From assembly GCA_947452415.1 (NCBI GenBank), contig CANGCT010000005.1:1-54525 (forward strand): a stretch of 54,525 bases of DNA, read 5' to 3'. Under the pieces are notes generated by a model. It saw only the letters and a program-made list of their open reading frames with translations, was not told where the DNA came from and did no database searches. This document shows, one piece after another, positions 52,898 through 54,525 of the stretch; the first letter of the stretch is position 1, and each line of letters starts with the position of its first letter. This DNA is from Flavobacteriaceae bacterium (GTDB taxonomy: Bacteria > Bacteroidota > Bacteroidia > Flavobacteriales > Flavobacteriaceae). The position numbers and the translations under genes were made by a program.

Positions 52898-54172
52898 ATG
52901 ACAATTTTACTACTTGGTTCTGGCGGAAGAGAACATGCTTTGGCATGGAAAATGCAGCAAAGTTCTAGATGCTCTAAATTATTTGTAGCCCCTGGAAATG
53001 CTGGAACTGCCGCTATTGCTACTAATGCATCCTTAAACATATTAGATTTTGATGCTCTAAAAACTTTCGCGCTTCAAGAAAAAGTAGATATGATTGTTGT
53101 TGGGCCTGAAGATCCTTTAGTATTAGGGATTTACGATTTCTTCCTGAAAGATGTTGCTTTAAATCACATTCCAGTTATTGGGCCATCCAAAGTTGGAGCA
53201 CAACTAGAAGGAAGTAAAGAATTTGCTAAAGAATTTCTTATCAAACATAAAATTCCTACAGCTGCTTACGATAGTTTTACTAAAGAAACGGTGGAAAAAG
53301 GATGTCGTTTTTTAGAAACATTACAACCACCGTATGTTTTAAAAGCAGATGGTTTAGCAGCAGGGAAAGGGGTTTTGATTATTCAGGATTTAGAGGAGGC
53401 AAAAACCGAATTACGCAACATGTTAGTTCATGCTAAATTTGGAAATGCCAGTGCTAAAGTTGTTATTGAAGAATTTCTTGACGGAATTGAACTTAGTTGT
53501 TTTGTTTTAACAGATGGTAAAAATTATAAAATTTTACCAACCGCTAAAGATTATAAACGAATTGGCGAAGGAGATACCGGATTAAACACCGGCGGAATGG
53601 GAGCAGTTTCTCCAGTGCCATTTGCAGATGCTGTTTTGTTAGAAAAAATTGAAACTCGAATTGTAAAACCAACCATTGCTGGTTTACAACAAGACGGAAT
53701 AGAATATAAAGGATTTGTTTTTATAGGATTAATCAATGTTAAAGGAGAGCCAATTGTTATTGAATATAACGTGCGAATGGGCGATCCAGAAACCGAAGTG
53801 GTAATTCCAAGATTGAAATCGGATTTAGTAGAATTATTTCAAGCAGTTGCTAATCAAACCTTAGATCAAGTTGCTCTAGATATTGATGAAAGAAGTGCCA
53901 CCACTATAATGGTTGTTTCTGGTGGATATCCCGAAGATTATGAAAAAGGATTTGAAATTTCAGGTCTTGAAAGCATAGAAGATTCTGTTGCTTTTCATGC
54001 AGGAACCAAATTAGAAAATGGCAAAGTAGTAACCAATGGTGGTCGTGTAATTGCTATTACCTCATTTGGCGAAAGCTTTCCAGAAGCCATAAAAAAATCT
54101 TATCAAAACATAGACAAGCTACATTTTGATAAGATGTATTTTAGAAAAGATATTGGTTTCGACTTATTTTAA
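52898..54172 (+). CDS. purD: Phosphoribosylamine-glycine ligase
   Basis: The 424-residue protein starts TILLLGSGGREHALAWKM and has VVGPEDPLVLGI, YVLKADGLAAGKGVLII, GLNTGGMGAVSPVPF and EYNVRMGDPETEVV. This is the full set of ATP-grasp motifs of GARS, which joins glycine to phosphoribosylamine in purine synthesis. Length is normal. It overlaps the convergent DUF6341 gene by 9 bases. Confidence 0.97.
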   Translation: MTILLLGSGGREHALAWKMQQSSRCSKLFVAPGNAGTAAIATNASLNILDFDALKTFALQEKVDMIVVGPEDPLVLGIYDFFLKDVALNHIPVIGPSKVGAQLEGSKEFAKEFLIKHKIPTAAYDSFTKETVEKGCRFLETLQPPYVLKADGLAAGKGVLIIQDLEEAKTELRNMLVHAKFGNASAKVVIEEFLDGIELSCFVLTDGKNYKILPTAKDYKRIGEGDTGLNTGGMGAVSPVPFADAVLLEKIETRIVKPTIAGLQQDGIEYKGFVFIGLINVKGEPIVIEYNVRMGDPETEVVIPRLKSDLVELFQAVANQTLDQVALDIDERSATTIMVVSGGYPEDYEKGFEISGLESIEDSVAFHAGTKLENGKVVTNGGRVIAITSFGESFPEAIKKSYQNIDKLHFDKMYFRKDIGFDLF

Positions 54173-54394
54173 GAAAGAATGAGCCGTAGTATCTTGGTTT
54201 TCTTCGTTATTTTTTTGGTGAAGAGATAATTGTTTACACCAATAGATGATATATCTAGCACATACAGCCATTAAAGTCCAGCTAACAATATTTGCTAACC
54301 ACCAATTATCTAGCTCTAATGCACGTAACCAATCTAGTGGTTTAAATAAAAAATCTACAAAAAGTGATTGAATTGCTTCGAAAAATGCTTTCAT
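54164..54394 (-). CDS. DUF6341-type small membrane protein
   Basis: The 76-residue protein has an amphipathic N-terminus (FFEAIQSLFVDFLFKPLDWL) and one membrane helix (WLANIVSWTLMAVCARYII). Its tail is hydrophilic. I recall it as DUF6341, which sits between purD and a DUF6427 gene in flavobacteria. Both partners are present here. The function is unknown. Confidence 0.75.
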   Translation of the reverse strand: MKAFFEAIQSLFVDFLFKPLDWLRALELDNWWLANIVSWTLMAVCARYIIYWCKQLSLHQKNNEENQDTTAHSFLK

Positions 54395-54422
54395 TTTTAA
54401 ACAAGTGTTATATTTACATTCG

Positions 54423-54452
54423 CAAAAGTATAAAATATCCTCATGATAACAA
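54423..54452 (-). promoter_or_regulatory. Promoter of the DUF6341 gene
   Basis: On the minus strand TTG (54450-54452) and TACTTTTG (54423-54430) are separated by 19 bases. The -7 box ends 28 bases before the ATG at 54394. Confidence 0.55.
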
Positions 54453-54525
54453 GCATTTTTAAAAAATCTACACCAATTAATTATTCTCTGATGGGAATAT
54501 TAATGATTTTGTTCTTTTTTATCTA
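54443..54525 (+). CDS. Start of a DUF6427-like membrane protein (partial)
   Basis: From the ATG at 54443 the frame stays open to the window's end and reads MITSIFKKSTPINYSLMG, followed by a hydrophobic stretch. The start matches what I recall of DUF6427 integral membrane proteins beside DUF6341. Only 27 full codons are visible, so the call leans on the neighbourhood. It is divergent from the DUF6341 gene. Confidence 0.6.
   Translation, partial: MITSIFKKSTPINYSLMGILMILFFFI

Noticed and set aside
52785..52946. 54-residue upstream extension of the T9SS protein
   Set aside because: A clear signal peptide begins at the ATG at 52784 and the extension would run through its promoter and into purD.

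Overview
The window is a low-GC, gene-dense stretch of chromosome from a member of the Bacteroidota, most likely a Flavobacterium-like species of the Flavobacteriaceae. The signs are the phylum's promoter motif (TAnnTTTG about 25-35 bases before start codons, sometimes with TTTG about 19-23 bases further up), a C-terminal type IX secretion sorting domain, and families typical of this group (DUF4175, DUF6909-like, GIN-domain DUF2807, GH3-like, OstA-like, DUF6341 and DUF6427 next to purD). No phage or insertion sequence is seen.

Layout. 1-3.4 kb: the end of a probable holB, a DoxX membrane protein, a RelE/ParE-type toxin-antitoxin pair whose toxin carries an in-frame stop, and a Pif1-like helicase. 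3.5-22 kb: mostly minus-strand housekeeping genes (OmpH/Skp-like lipoprotein, methyltransferase, mnmG, ybeY, a large DUF4175 protein, glnS, LysE-type exporter, GIN protein, rnr), with gltX, an SPFH protein, folB and tRNA-Cys on the plus strand. Three parS-like ParB sites surround mnmG and ybeY. 22.2-22.9 kb: an AT-rich gene-free stretch with clustered DnaA-box-like 9-mers and a 10-bp tandem repeat. Gene direction switches from mostly minus to mostly plus here. With the nearby parS sites this makes it a strong candidate for the chromosomal origin, oriC. 22.9-33.3 kb: rpiB, two paralogous AAA/DUF4143 ATPases flanking tex, tatA, a shortened M23-peptidase-like membrane protein, a GH3-like protein, a carboxypeptidase-regulatory-domain protein and a DUF6909-like protein. 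33.4-51.4 kb: a surface polysaccharide locus with a Wzz-like protein, rmlA, rmlC, rmlD (no rmlB), an OstA-like protein, flippase, glycosyltransferases, a Wzy/ligase-like protein, UDP-glucuronate decarboxylase-like SDR, initiating sugar-phosphate transferase, wecB and a CapK/PaaK-like adenylate-forming enzyme. 51.4-54.5 kb: a T9SS-exported beta-propeller protein, purD, DUF6341 and the start of DUF6427.

Most unusual signals. (1) Each of the two DUF4143 ATPase genes is preceded by three imperfect palindromes at an exact 32-bp period. The sequence is different for each gene, but the spacing to the -7 promoter box is identical, and each protein carries a helix-turn-helix and a nuclease-like C-terminus. 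This looks like a paralogue-specific self-regulating, or self-targeting, system. (2) The candidate oriC and the parS cluster. (3) A four-copy heptanucleotide repeat inside rmlD that could phase-vary rhamnose synthesis. (4) Tandem repeats carrying copies of the 3' end of tRNA-Cys. Function calls rest on reading protein motifs and on recalled family knowledge; no database search was possible.
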